From contig JAKSLG010000019.1 of assembly GCA_024401295.1 (NCBI GenBank), positions 1 through 51,452 of the forward strand: a stretch of 51,452 bases of DNA, in the 5' to 3' direction. The position numbers and the translations under genes are program-made. The notes beneath the pieces are model-generated. The model did no database searches, was not told the DNA's origin, and was given only the letters and a program-made list of their open reading frames with translations. Below are positions 17,587 through 25,940 of this stretch, piece after piece. Position 1 is the first letter of the stretch; every line of letters begins with the position of its first letter. Source of the DNA: Bacteroidales bacterium (GTDB lineage Bacteria > Bacteroidota > Bacteroidia > Bacteroidales > Marinilabiliaceae).

Positions 17587-18240
17587 ATGGAAATAAACAT
17601 ACTCGACCATCAGAATACGGTCATCAACAACTATTTGGCCGACATGCGCAATATCGCAGTCCAAAACGATTCGATGCGATTCCGTCGCAACATCGAGCGC
17701 ATTGGTTCGCTCATGGCCTATGAGGTCAGCAAGACACTCGATTATGCATCGAATGCTATCACGACTCCGCTCGGCGTTGCACAAGTCAATCAGCCATCTG
17801 ACTCAATTGTTGTCGGCTCGATTCTTCGTGCCGGATTGCCGATGCATAATGGCGTTCTCGATACATTCGACCGTGCCGAAAACTGCTTCGTCTCGGCATT
17901 TAGAAAATATAGTTCCAAAGAAGAGTTTAGCATTGAACTTCAATATGTTGCAACGCCTGATCTCAACAATAAGATTTTGCTTTTGTGCGATCCGATGCTT
18001 GCGACAGGTTTGAGCATGGCGCAGACCTTTGAAGCTCTTAAACGTTTTGGTCAGCCTAAACATACTCACGTAATGAGCATCATAGGCTCTGAGCAGGGTG
18101 TTGAACATCTGAAAAAGACTCTCGGAAACGACAATGTTACGCTCTGGGTGGCTTCGGTCGATGCACAGCTCGATGCACATAAATACATCGTGCCAGGTCT
18201 TGGCGATGCGGGCGACCTCGCCTTTGGATGCAAGTTGTAG
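17587..18240 (+). CDS. upp: uracil phosphoribosyltransferase
   Basis: 217 residues; makes UMP from uracil and PRPP. The PRPP-binding motif is ILLLCDPMLATGLSM (about 137-151), a DPMLATG variant of the usual type I signature, and GLGDAGDLAFG near the C-terminus binds uracil. The ILRAGLPMHNG block (about 79-89) also matches. radA follows 30 bases later on the same strand. Confidence 0.94.
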   Translation: MEINILDHQNTVINNYLADMRNIAVQNDSMRFRRNIERIGSLMAYEVSKTLDYASNAITTPLGVAQVNQPSDSIVVGSILRAGLPMHNGVLDTFDRAENCFVSAFRKYSSKEEFSIELQYVATPDLNNKILLLCDPMLATGLSMAQTFEALKRFGQPKHTHVMSIIGSEQGVEHLKKTLGNDNVTLWVASVDAQLDAHKYIVPGLGDAGDLAFGCKL

Positions 18241-18270
18241 AATCATAAAATCAGGAAAAACAAGATAGCT

Positions 18271-19644
18271 ATGGCTCTGAAAGTCAAGACCGTATATGTC
18301 TGCCGCGAGTGTGGCGCCGAATCGCCGAAATGGATGGGACGTTGTTCACAGTGTGGCGAGTGGAACACCTTTGTTGAAGAGCAGGTGACTGTGGGACCAC
18401 AGAAATCACAGCTTGCCCAACCGGTCATCACACAGGCTACAATCACTCCTATGCCACTCGCAAGTATACAGGTGAGCGAGATTGGTCGCACATCGACAGC
18501 CAACGGCGAACTCGACCGCGTTCTGGGTGGCGGCATCGTGCCCGGCGCCCTCATTCTCATTGGTGGTGAGCCTGGCATCGGCAAGTCAACACTCGTGCTC
18601 CAGATGGCTCTCTCCATCCCTGATCGCAAAGTCCTCTACGTCTCGGGCGAGGAGAGTACGCAACAGATCAAGATCAGAGCCGAACGACTCAAAAGCGTCT
18701 CGACGGACAACTGCATGGTTGTCAGCGACACTTCGATCGACCGACTACAAAGCCATATCGAAGCATCAAAACCCGACATCATCGTCATCGACTCCATACA
18801 GACAATGGAGACCGAGCGTGTCGAATCTTTCCAGGGCAGCATCTCGCAAATCAAGGAGTGCACGTCGATGCTCATGCATATCGCAAAGTCAACGGGATTG
18901 CCAATCATACTCATCGGACACATCAACAAGGATGGACAAATTGCAGGACCAAAAATCCTTGAACACATGGTCGATGTCGTGCTCCAATTCGAGGGCGACC
19001 GCAACCACATGTATCGCATCTTGAGATCCATCAAAAACCGATTCGGCTCAACCAATGAAATTGGCATCTTCGAAATGCTTGGCGACGGATTGCGCGAAGT
19101 AACCAATCCAAGCGAAATGCTCCTCAACGAATACTCACAGTCGCTCAGCGGCGTGGCCGTTGCTGCCGCCATGGAAGGCATGCGACCTTTCCTCATCGAA
19201 GTGCAGGCACTTGCCAGCACTGCCGCCTATGGAACTCCGCAACGCTCAGCCACCGGTTTCGACGTGCGCCGACTCAACATGCTTCTCGCTGTGCTCGAAA
19301 AACGTGCCGGATTCAAGCTCGCTGCCAAAGACGTATTCCTCAACATAGCCGGAGGCATCAAAGTTGCAGACCCTGCCATAGACCTCGCTGTCGCTGCATC
19401 AATCCTCTCATCAAATGCCGACATCGCCATCAACAACGGAATATGTCTTGCCGGAGAAATCGGACTCAGCGGAGAAATAAGACCTGTCAACCGAATTGAA
19501 CAAAGAGTTGGAGAAGCCGCAAAACTCGGATTCAAGAGCATCATAATCCCAAAATACGGACCACGAACCAACTTCAAGAAATTCGACATCGAAGTGCATC
19601 AAGTATGCCGTCTCGACGAAGCATTCCGACTGCTCTTCTCATAA
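18271..19644 (+). CDS. radA: DNA repair protein RadA
   Basis: 457 residues; a RecA-like branch-migration ATPase. N-terminal C4 zinc finger C11-x2-C14...C25-x2-C28, Walker A GGEPGIGKST at 98-107, the RadA-specific KNRFGSTNE motif (about 252-260) and a C-terminal Lon-protease-like domain (roughly 300-457). Downstream of upp by 30 bases, likely an operon. The next gene is convergent; no clear plus-strand terminator is seen, though the shared hairpin at 19875-19899 may serve. Confidence 0.96.
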   Translation: MALKVKTVYVCRECGAESPKWMGRCSQCGEWNTFVEEQVTVGPQKSQLAQPVITQATITPMPLASIQVSEIGRTSTANGELDRVLGGGIVPGALILIGGEPGIGKSTLVLQMALSIPDRKVLYVSGEESTQQIKIRAERLKSVSTDNCMVVSDTSIDRLQSHIEASKPDIIVIDSIQTMETERVESFQGSISQIKECTSMLMHIAKSTGLPIILIGHINKDGQIAGPKILEHMVDVVLQFEGDRNHMYRILRSIKNRFGSTNEIGIFEMLGDGLREVTNPSEMLLNEYSQSLSGVAVAAAMEGMRPFLIEVQALASTAAYGTPQRSATGFDVRRLNMLLAVLEKRAGFKLAAKDVFLNIAGGIKVADPAIDLAVAASILSSNADIAINNGICLAGEIGLSGEIRPVNRIEQRVGEAAKLGFKSIIIPKYGPRTNFKKFDIEVHQVCRLDEAFRLLFS

Positions 19645-19732
19645 GAGTTATAAGTGGTAAGTTTTAAAGTAGTAAGTTTAGAGCTGAGAGTTTTATAGCT
19701 TAAAACCTATAGCAAGAAACTTAAAACCAATA

Positions 19733-19788
19733 TGTTCGGCGTAGGCTTCTGCCTACGTCGTTGTTAGATGCGAGGCTCCCGCCTCGCT
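19733..19788. repeat. bipartite REP-like palindrome, copy 2
   Basis: TTCGGCGTAGGC-TTCT-GCCTACGTCG (19735-19760) followed by GCGAGGCTCCCGCCTCGC (19770-19787), the inverse orientation of the copy at 3410-3461. A third, weaker hairpin (GCAAGGCTCCAGCCTGTGC) lies at about 19825-19843. This intergenic block (19645-19925) holds no gene. Confidence 0.65.
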
Positions 19789-19869
19789 GAAAATGCATTG
19801 TACTATGTTGTTCAAGTAAGTCTTGCAAGGCTCCAGCCTGTGCCGAAATAATAAAAAAACTAATAAATG

Positions 19870-19899
19870 AAAAAGGCTCAGACCAAAACGGTCTGAGCC
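19870..19899 (-). terminator. rho-independent terminator of the 948-residue secreted protein gene
   Basis: On the minus strand GGCTCAGACC-GTTTT-GGTCTGAGCC is followed by TTTTT. The same block with changes is at 27184-27212 after another minus-strand gene. Confidence 0.8.
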
Positions 19900-19925
19900 C
19901 ATATTGTCACTATAACGTGAATTGA

Positions 19926-22772
19926 TTATTCAACCTTTCTGCCACTCAAATCGAATTTCTCACCATTCTTGATGATGACAACCTTGCCGTTCTCGATGGT
20001 CTTGATTGTCTTTGCAGCCTTCTCGGCATTGACATCCTTAATGTCTGTACTAAGATCCTTGCCTACTACAACTTCACTGCCATTAGCAATCATCTTGGCA
20101 CCTGTGACAGCTGCTGAAGTAATGTTGGTTGGCACTACTTCAACGTTTTCGCCCTTGAAGATGTATCCTTCATCGACTAGCTGAAGCACTACTATGCTGT
20201 TGGCGCTGATGGCGTCGTTCTCTTCAATGTAGACCACACCTTCCTTCTCATTTGCACTGCCTATATGATAAGTCGTCATGCCCTCATCAATGTCGTCTGG
20301 CATGAATGGAAGATATGCCGATGACCACTCCGATTCGCCACGTTTTACAGCTATTGATACAGCGTCTACTGCTGTAAAGCCCTCTTTGATAAATGGAACC
20401 TGACCGCTCCTGATCTCAAGCAACTGGCATACGTAGTTGTCTGGGTCGGTGATGTCAACAATATTAGGTACAATTTCCTTTACCTCTTCACCATACTCAT
20501 CTGTATATGTATAAATATACTCTGGATCTTCTGGATCTACAGGGAGATAGATCAATGCTGCTGAAGACGAACCGAACACTGACATTGCATCATTCCTAGC
20601 TTCAAAGAATGTTGTTGCGCCATTTGGCCATGTAATATAGCAGAAGTATTTAGGAAGAGGTGTCGACTCTGACAGTGGCGACTGCGTGAAAATCTTGTGT
20701 CCCGTTGTCGATGTACCTGCACTATATGTTACTGTACCATTGGTTGAAGTTATATTGCTCAAACCATAAGCGCCAGATGGATTTGAGTCGCCTACGCCAA
20801 CTGTGATATCTATGTCATCTGCTCCAGTAATATCGTGACCGTTGCAGTATGACAAGCGACCATTAGTGCTGATTGTAATCCCTTTGCCTGCTTTGATTGT
20901 CGATGGGCTACTCAAAAGGGCAGTTGAAACGCTACAGTCATCAGTAATCTCAATATCACCCGAACATTCAATTTTTGCAGGACTGCCAAAAACTGGTGTA
21001 GGGGTGTTACTTTTTGTTGCTATAGATACATTGTTGGCACCAGTCAACGTGAATGGAGCTGAGGCTATCATATAGCCTGTCTGTTCGAGGGTAAAATCAC
21101 CGCCGCTTAGTGCAAATGTTGTTAGATTTGTGAAAATAGGGGCACTTGTACTGCTTACCATCTTAAAATCTTTGCATTTAGCATCTACAAGTCCGTCAAA
21201 GAATCCATGACCACTGTTGATTGTCAACTTATTGTTAGCATCTATAGTGGTAGATTTCGCTCCGATAAACGAAGATGGCTTGCTATTACTATTTATTGTA
21301 ATATTATTGCCCTTGAGGTAGATGTCTTCTTGGCTAAACAAACATTGGCATCCTCCTGCATTATCTATCAAGAGGTCGCCTGTGACCTCAGCAGAGATTG
21401 TTTTATTGCTGTTAAGAATAGGATCGACACTTCCGTTGCCTTTTACAGACAGATTGTCAGCCCCGATGCGAATGCCATTAATACAACTTGCTACCGCGCT
21501 ATTACCCTTGTTCTCAATGGCAACATCCAAAGCTTTGATGTCGAGTGTCGCGCCCGTAATCAGAGAGTTCTTCCCATTCGTATTGCCGCTGATTTTCAGA
21601 TTTCCACATTCTATATCTATTTGTGAATATTCGCCATATAAAACCTGAGCTCCGGAAGGGGCTTCAAAAGAGAGGTCGCCCGTAGTCACAAATTTCATCG
21701 TAGAGTTGTATGTGTAGAACATTGGCGCACCTGTAGAAGTGGTTTTTACTGACATGCTTTTAGCTGAAGCTTCAAACGGACCGTCCGAAACTATCATATC
21801 ACCTCCACCATCAATAACTACGTCACCAGTAGCAGCTATTTTTACTGCTTTTGAAAATAATGGTGAACCGTCACTACTTGCTTTTGTAATATTGATATTT
21901 TTTGCCGTCAGATTAGTATTATATCCGACATAAAACAAAATGCTTTTTATATTAGCTGTAATATCGCCCTTAACGTTGATATCAACGTAATCTGCAATTA
22001 CGCATGGAACATAATCCTCCATTTCAAGGACTAAACCACCATCGCCATTGATATCCAACTTGTCTACATTAGATGTTATAGGGGAAGTACCTCCGTGCAA
22101 CACAATGTCGCCTTTTATGTTTTTGAACGTTACAGTATTGTCGCTTCCTGTAGGGAAATAAAAAATCGGAGTCGAACACATCGACGCTGAGATATTAACA
22201 GAGTTGTTGCCAACAAATATAGCATTAGGTGATTTAACAGGGACGCAATGACTGCATTTTGCTACAATGGAAACCGAGCCAGTGTTGCTGAATGTAATGC
22301 CTGAAATACATTTGACAATAGGCATGTCTATTGTACAATCCGAACCATTCAATGTAATGCTACCAGGGCCAGCAATTGTTACCATCGCGCTGGTTTCACC
22401 CTGCTCAATGCATACATCATCAGGTGCTGCGGTGATTGTATTCTCACCTCTTACTTTGATTGGAGCATCACAGTTGACTATCAGCTTCTGAATCGAAATA
22501 TCCTGAAGAAGCAATTCAGTGTTGGCAGGCATTCCATCAACCTCAATGGTAGTGCTGTTGGCACCTTCTATCTTGAGTGTACCGCTGAAAGGTATCGCCG
22601 ATGGCGTTGCAGCATCAGCAGTGTAGATTGTGTATCCACTTTCAGAGATGACACAAGTAACTACATTCTGCGACTTGACATCGACTACGGGATTTTCTAC
22701 CGTGGCAGGAAGTGCCAAGGCATTCGACAATGCCGTCAGTGTTGCCAAAAAAGTAAATAGTGTTTTCTTCAT
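19926..22772 (-). CDS. large secreted repeat protein, probable beta-helix, with shared C-terminal tail
   Basis: 948 residues, no named family recognised. N-terminal signal peptide (MKKTLFTFLATLTALSNALA). Residues about 60-700 are short, Asn/Gly/Ser/Thr-rich strands with recurring I-x-G-D/N and D-I-x-I units (for example VDINVKGDITANIKS, DNLSVKGNGSV), as expected of a parallel beta-helix. A less repetitive region follows (about 700-900). The C-terminus NGKVVIIKNGEKFDLSGRKV is shared with the proteins at 23056 and 25941 and recalls the end of Bacteroidetes sorting domains cut after the LSGRKV strand; a sorting role is a guess. A four-site LytTR-like array and -7 element lie upstream. Confidence 0.8.
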   Translation of the reverse strand: MKKTLFTFLATLTALSNALALPATVENPVVDVKSQNVVTCVISESGYTIYTADAATPSAIPFSGTLKIEGANSTTIEVDGMPANTELLLQDISIQKLIVNCDAPIKVRGENTITAAPDDVCIEQGETSAMVTIAGPGSITLNGSDCTIDMPIVKCISGITFSNTGSVSIVAKCSHCVPVKSPNAIFVGNNSVNISASMCSTPIFYFPTGSDNTVTFKNIKGDIVLHGGTSPITSNVDKLDINGDGGLVLEMEDYVPCVIADYVDINVKGDITANIKSILFYVGYNTNLTAKNINITKASSDGSPLFSKAVKIAATGDVVIDGGGDMIVSDGPFEASAKSMSVKTTSTGAPMFYTYNSTMKFVTTGDLSFEAPSGAQVLYGEYSQIDIECGNLKISGNTNGKNSLITGATLDIKALDVAIENKGNSAVASCINGIRIGADNLSVKGNGSVDPILNSNKTISAEVTGDLLIDNAGGCQCLFSQEDIYLKGNNITINSNSKPSSFIGAKSTTIDANNKLTINSGHGFFDGLVDAKCKDFKMVSSTSAPIFTNLTTFALSGGDFTLEQTGYMIASAPFTLTGANNVSIATKSNTPTPVFGSPAKIECSGDIEITDDCSVSTALLSSPSTIKAGKGITISTNGRLSYCNGHDITGADDIDITVGVGDSNPSGAYGLSNITSTNGTVTYSAGTSTTGHKIFTQSPLSESTPLPKYFCYITWPNGATTFFEARNDAMSVFGSSSAALIYLPVDPEDPEYIYTYTDEYGEEVKEIVPNIVDITDPDNYVCQLLEIRSGQVPFIKEGFTAVDAVSIAVKRGESEWSSAYLPFMPDDIDEGMTTYHIGSANEKEGVVYIEENDAISANSIVVLQLVDEGYIFKGENVEVVPTNITSAAVTGAKMIANGSEVVVGKDLSTDIKDVNAEKAAKTIKTIENGKVVIIKNGEKFDLSGRKVE

Positions 22773-22811
22773 ATTATTTGATTTTGTTTATAATTTCCCA
22801 TGATAACAAAG

Positions 22812-22819
22812 CAAATATA
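22812..22819 (-). promoter_or_regulatory. -7 element of the 948-residue secreted protein gene
   Basis: TATATTTG on the minus strand, 40 bases before ATG 22772 and 41 bases from the nearest site of the array at 22860-22943. Confidence 0.6.
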
Positions 22820-22859
22820 ATTTATCTATTGCAAATGACACAGGAAAACAGCCAGTTTT

Positions 22860-22943
22860 TGACGAACGGTAGAAAATCAGTGACGAACGTCGATTTTTTC
22901 GCCCCAACTGGTGACGAACGGCACCCGAGGTGGTGACGAACGG
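22860..22943 (-). promoter_or_regulatory. LytTR-like four-site direct-repeat array, copy 1
   Basis: Four copies of CCGTTCGTCA (minus strand; TGACGAACGG on plus) start at 22860, 22881, 22912 and 22934, giving steps of 21, 31 and 22 bp. The core CCGTTCGT fits eight of nine positions of the published LytTR-site consensus [TA][AC][CA]GTTN[AG][TG], whose half-sites are 21-22 bp apart. It lies directly upstream of the promoter for the gene ending at 19926. The regulator is not in the window. Confidence 0.55.
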
Positions 22944-22981
22944 CAAAAGAAAACGGACACCCCCAACTGGAGATGCCCGTT
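22944..22981 (-). terminator. rho-independent terminator of the GLUG-like gene
   Basis: On the minus strand, AACGGGCATCTCC / GGGTGTCCGTT pairs and is followed by TTCTTTT. Identical to the terminator at 25829-25866. Confidence 0.7.
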
Positions 22982-22997
22982 CCCATATCATTTTATT

Positions 22998-23046
22998 GTA
23001 GAGACGTTTCATGACTGTGAAACTGACCGGAGGTAAACGTCTCTAC
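22998..23046. repeat. inverted-repeat unit GTAGAGACGTTT / AAACGTCTCTAC, copy 1
   Basis: Perfect 12-bp arms 25 bases apart, present again at 25883-25931. One arm alone is found near 3487. Possibly a small non-coding repeat of the REP kind. Confidence 0.6.
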
Positions 23047-23055
23047 GCCACATGA

Positions 23056-25329
23056 TTACAATTTTCTGCCCGCAAGGTCGTATTTCTCACCATCGCGGAT
23101 AATCACTACTTTACCATCCTCGATTGTCTTGATTGCCTTTTCTCTCTTGTCAGCGTTGATGTTCTTAACGGCTGTTGGGATAGAAGGGGCGTTTACATAG
23201 TTCTCGCCATCAAGGATTACGACATCCTTTGATGTGAAGTTTGGAGCGACAACGCTTCCGTCGAGGTTCTGATGGTAAACAATCTTGCTCTGGTCGCCAT
23301 TGAGCTTGTAGCATATCTCGCCGCTTGCGAACTGCTCGGCTGTGGCAGCCTCCACTACACCTTCTGAGTCACTGCCGTTGCCTATACCGCCACTCACCTC
23401 GCCGGAATTCAAAGCCGAGCCTTCGAGATAATAGCAGTTCTCAACTTTTGCTGTAGATTCTCCAAGAATGCTGCCAGTTTTTCCGTTTCCGGAAATCTCA
23501 CCATAGTTGAAGCAGTTGCTGATGGTAGTGGTTGCTGTACAATAACCGGTTATTCCACCTACACAAGCACCACTGCTTTTAGTGGAACTTATTGTTCCAA
23601 GGTTGTAGCAGTTGGTTATGTGACTCTCTGCACTGCTCCAAGAACCACCAAGTATGCCGCTAATATCGAAATCTGCAGCATCAATACGACCGTCGAACCA
23701 ACAATTTTCTATTGCAAATACAAAGTATTGCCTATCATAAGCACAGAAACCAGCGATGCCACCTGACTTTTGATAGCATTTGAAATAGGTGTCGGTAACG
23801 CCCAGATTCTTGATTGTCGCATTGCCAATGTGGCCGAAGAAACCTGTCAAGCTTTTTCCCTGGTTATTGAAAAGGCCGCTAACGGTGTGGCCCTGACCGT
23901 CGAAAGTGCCATGATAAGGATTGTTGTCTGTTCCGATAGGGCTCCACTGGGTGAACTCGCCACTGTTGAGCACATGGTCAGTAAGCACGTTCGCGTTGAC
24001 TACGATGTCGGCAGTGAGCACAGCGTTGAGAGTTGTCCAACCATTGTTGACCTTCTCTGCGAAAGTGTACAGGTCGTCGAGTGTAGCAATTTCATAAATG
24101 AATTTGCTGTCGTGTTGGTGACATACAGAACATTCACCATCAACAAAGTCGTGAAGACACAACGATTCACTATTTAGAGGTGTTTTTCCATCAGCATCGG
24201 CAAATAGGGCATTGCAGACCGAACATTCGTAGTAGGCAGCAACGCCATGTGACACGCCACTGACTGGTGCGGTTTCAGCCACCAATATAATATTGTGCAT
24301 TCTCTCCTCGTCGGTTGCCTCTGCAGGATTGTTTGTGTATGTTGAGCATCCAGTATGGCTTCTATATACAACTGCATCTGATGTCAACGAAGGAAGTCCC
24401 GAACCATGGATCTGACCGAAGGCGATAGAAGACTGGTCGCCATTGAGCTTGTAGCATATCTCGCCGCTTGCGAACTGCTCGGCTGTGGCAGCCTCCACTA
24501 CACCTTCTGAGTCACTGCCGTTGCCTATACCGCCACTCACCTCGCCGGAATTCAAAGCCGAGCCTTCGAGATAATAGCAGTTCTCAACTTTTGCTGTAGA
24601 TTCTCCAAGAATGCTGCCAGTTTTTCCGTTTCCGGAAATCTCACCATAGTTGAAGCAGTTGCTGATGGTAGTGGTTGCTGTACAATAACCGGTTATTCCA
24701 CCTACACAAGCACCACTGCTTTTAGTGGAACTTATTGTTCCAAGGTTGTAGCAGTTGGTTATGTGACTCTCTGCACTGCTCCAAGAACCACCAAGTATGC
24801 CGCTAATATCGAAATCTGCAGCATCAATACGACCGTCGAACCAACAATTTTCTATTGCAAATACAAAGTATTGCCTATCATAAGCACAGAAACCAGCGAT
24901 GCCACCTGACTTTTGATAGCATTTGAAATAGGTGTCGGTAACGCCCAGATTCTTGATTGTCGCATTGCCAATGTGGCCGAAGAAACCTGTCAAGCTTTTT
25001 CCCTGGTTATTGAAAAGGCCGCTAACGGTGTGGCCCTGACCGTCGAAAGTGCCATGATAAGGATTGTTGTCTGTTCCGATAGGGCTCCACTGGGTGAACT
25101 CGCCACTGTTGAGCACATGGTCAGTAAGCACGTTCTCGTTGACTACGATGTCGGCAGTGAGCACTGCGTTGGCGCTGGTGTTGCCTGCGTTCACGTGGCT
25201 TGCGAACCAAATCAGTTCGCTGGCTGTGGAGATCTGGTATACATCGTCCACGACCTTAGGTTCTGTGTCTTCCGCCCATGCGCAGATGGTGAGCAGGGCA
25301 GAGAACAAAAGAGTAAGTGTCCTCTTCAT
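23056..25329 (-). CDS. secreted GLUG-like repeat protein with an internal 731-bp duplication
   Basis: 757 residues. Signal peptide MKRTLTLLFSALLTICAWA. Two copies of a 244-residue module (23290-24020 and 24433-25163) carry GLUG-like units (IGNATIKNLGVTDTYF, GGIAGFCAYDRQYF, ITNCYNLGTI, ISNCFNYGEI, VENCYYLEG), typical of bacterial surface proteins with a beta-helical fold. Between them lies a cysteine-rich segment (YYECSVCNALFAD, then ECSVCHQH), a frequent linker in gut surface proteins. The C-terminal tail DGKVVIIRDGEKYDLAGRKL is shared with two neighbours. A -7 element TACATTTG is at 25422-25429. Ligand unknown. Confidence 0.85.
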   Translation of the reverse strand: MKRTLTLLFSALLTICAWAEDTEPKVVDDVYQISTASELIWFASHVNAGNTSANAVLTADIVVNENVLTDHVLNSGEFTQWSPIGTDNNPYHGTFDGQGHTVSGLFNNQGKSLTGFFGHIGNATIKNLGVTDTYFKCYQKSGGIAGFCAYDRQYFVFAIENCWFDGRIDAADFDISGILGGSWSSAESHITNCYNLGTISSTKSSGACVGGITGYCTATTTISNCFNYGEISGNGKTGSILGESTAKVENCYYLEGSALNSGEVSGGIGNGSDSEGVVEAATAEQFASGEICYKLNGDQSSIAFGQIHGSGLPSLTSDAVVYRSHTGCSTYTNNPAEATDEERMHNIILVAETAPVSGVSHGVAAYYECSVCNALFADADGKTPLNSESLCLHDFVDGECSVCHQHDSKFIYEIATLDDLYTFAEKVNNGWTTLNAVLTADIVVNANVLTDHVLNSGEFTQWSPIGTDNNPYHGTFDGQGHTVSGLFNNQGKSLTGFFGHIGNATIKNLGVTDTYFKCYQKSGGIAGFCAYDRQYFVFAIENCWFDGRIDAADFDISGILGGSWSSAESHITNCYNLGTISSTKSSGACVGGITGYCTATTTISNCFNYGEISGNGKTGSILGESTAKVENCYYLEGSALNSGEVSGGIGNGSDSEGVVEAATAEQFASGEICYKLNGDQSKIVYHQNLDGSVVAPNFTSKDVVILDGENYVNAPSIPTAVKNINADKREKAIKTIEDGKVVIIRDGEKYDLAGRKL
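23290..24020 (-). repeat. 731-bp in-gene tandem repeat, C-terminal copy
   Basis: Matches 24433-25163 at a constant offset of 1143 with one difference seen by eye (Ala/Glu codon, near 23992). The two copies are in frame and separated by 412 bases. Confidence 0.9.
24433..25163 (-). repeat. 731-bp in-gene tandem repeat, N-terminal copy
   Basis: Partner of 23290-24020. Near-identity including synonymous positions points to recent duplication or ongoing gene conversion. Confidence 0.9.
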
Positions 25330-25421
25330 GTTATTTGTTTTTAATTAATAAATATGTTCTTTGCAAAAAAGGATTCAGTCTCAGTTTCGGGATTTGAGGG
25401 ATGATTTCTTTTTGTGCTTTG

Positions 25422-25429
25422 CAAATGTA
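25422..25429 (-). promoter_or_regulatory. -7 element of the GLUG-like gene
   Basis: TACATTTG on the minus strand, 93 bases before ATG 25329. The LytTR-like array is 316 bases further upstream, unlike the 41-base spacing at the other two loci. Confidence 0.5.
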
Positions 25430-25744
25430 TTTTTTTTGTGGGAATTTAGAAAACAATTGGAGAAGTTTTTCTTCTTCATTTTCATTTTCTTTTTTCAACT
25501 TCTTTTTCATTTTTCTTTTGGCCATCAGAAGAAAAACGAAACAAAAAGAAGACTCGTCGCCGTGATCTCTTTGCCTAAATTTGTGTCCGAGGGCAATGCC
25601 CCGGTTGCTCATTCGTCCGATTCGTCCGATTCGTGTTTAAGCGGTAGCGTCCGAAAGATTCGTGCACAAAACAGAACGGACATCCCCAAAGTGGAGACGT
25701 CCGTTTCCTTGTCATTTGGTATATTCCCAAGGCTCCAATCTTTT

Positions 25745-25828
25745 TGACGAAAGTGCCGGTTTAATTGACGAACGGCGTTTTTTTCGCCCCAACTGGTGAC
25801 GAACGGCGCATGAGGTGGTGACGAACGG
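25745..25828 (-). promoter_or_regulatory. LytTR-like four-site array, copy 2 (orphan)
   Basis: Sites start at 25745 (degenerate TGACGAAAGT), 25766, 25797 and 25819, steps 21, 31 and 22, the same as copy 1. No TAnnTTTG lies at the 41-base distance; a hairpin (25674-25706) is there instead, so the gene it once served seems lost or replaced. Confidence 0.5.
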
Positions 25829-25866
25829 CAAAAGAAAACGGACACCCCCAACTGGAGATGCCCGTT
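25829..25866 (-). terminator. rho-independent terminator of the FISUMP gene
   Basis: Same hairpin as at 22944-22981, with a T-rich tail on the minus strand. Confidence 0.7.
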
Positions 25867-25882
25867 CCCATATCATTTTATT

Positions 25883-25931
25883 GTAGAGACGTTTCATGAC
25901 TGTGAAACTGACCGGAGGTAAACGTCTCTAC
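25883..25931. repeat. inverted-repeat unit GTAGAGACGTTT / AAACGTCTCTAC, copy 2
   Basis: Identical to 22998-23046, 12-bp arms with a 25-base loop. Confidence 0.6.
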
Positions 25932-25940
25932 GCCACATGA

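Larger units (their letters stand above)
22894..23070. repeat. 177-bp intergenic direct repeat, copy 1
   Basis: Matches 25779-25955 without gaps and with about three mismatches. It holds half of the LytTR-like array, a minus-strand terminator, a 49-bp inverted-repeat unit and the last codons of the gene to its right. It marks a duplicated 3'-end module. Confidence 0.85.
25330..25940. other. intergenic region of the secreted-protein island, 611 bases
   Basis: From left to right: the -7 element TACATTTG of the GLUG-like gene (25422-25429); a pyrimidine-rich stretch (about 25430-25520); a short ATTCGTCCG tandem (about 25613-25633); a hairpin ACGGAC / GTCCGT (25674-25706); an orphan LytTR-like array (25745-25828); a terminator (25829-25866); and an inverted repeat (25883-25931). 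Short open frames here overlap repeats and are not believed. Confidence 0.65.

Noticed and set aside
22860-22943. Possible CRISPR array
   Set aside because: Repeats are only 10 bp with 11-21 bp gaps, no cas genes are present, and the spacing equals whole helical turns; a regulator-binding array fits better.
23290-25163. Insertion element as cause of the 731-bp repeat
   Set aside because: No transposase and no terminal inverted repeats; the repeat is coding and in frame in both copies.
25331-25897. Short minus-strand frames in the intergenic island
   Set aside because: They run through the pyrimidine-rich stretch, regulatory arrays and terminator repeats; the same words recur in other frames at 22788-23012.
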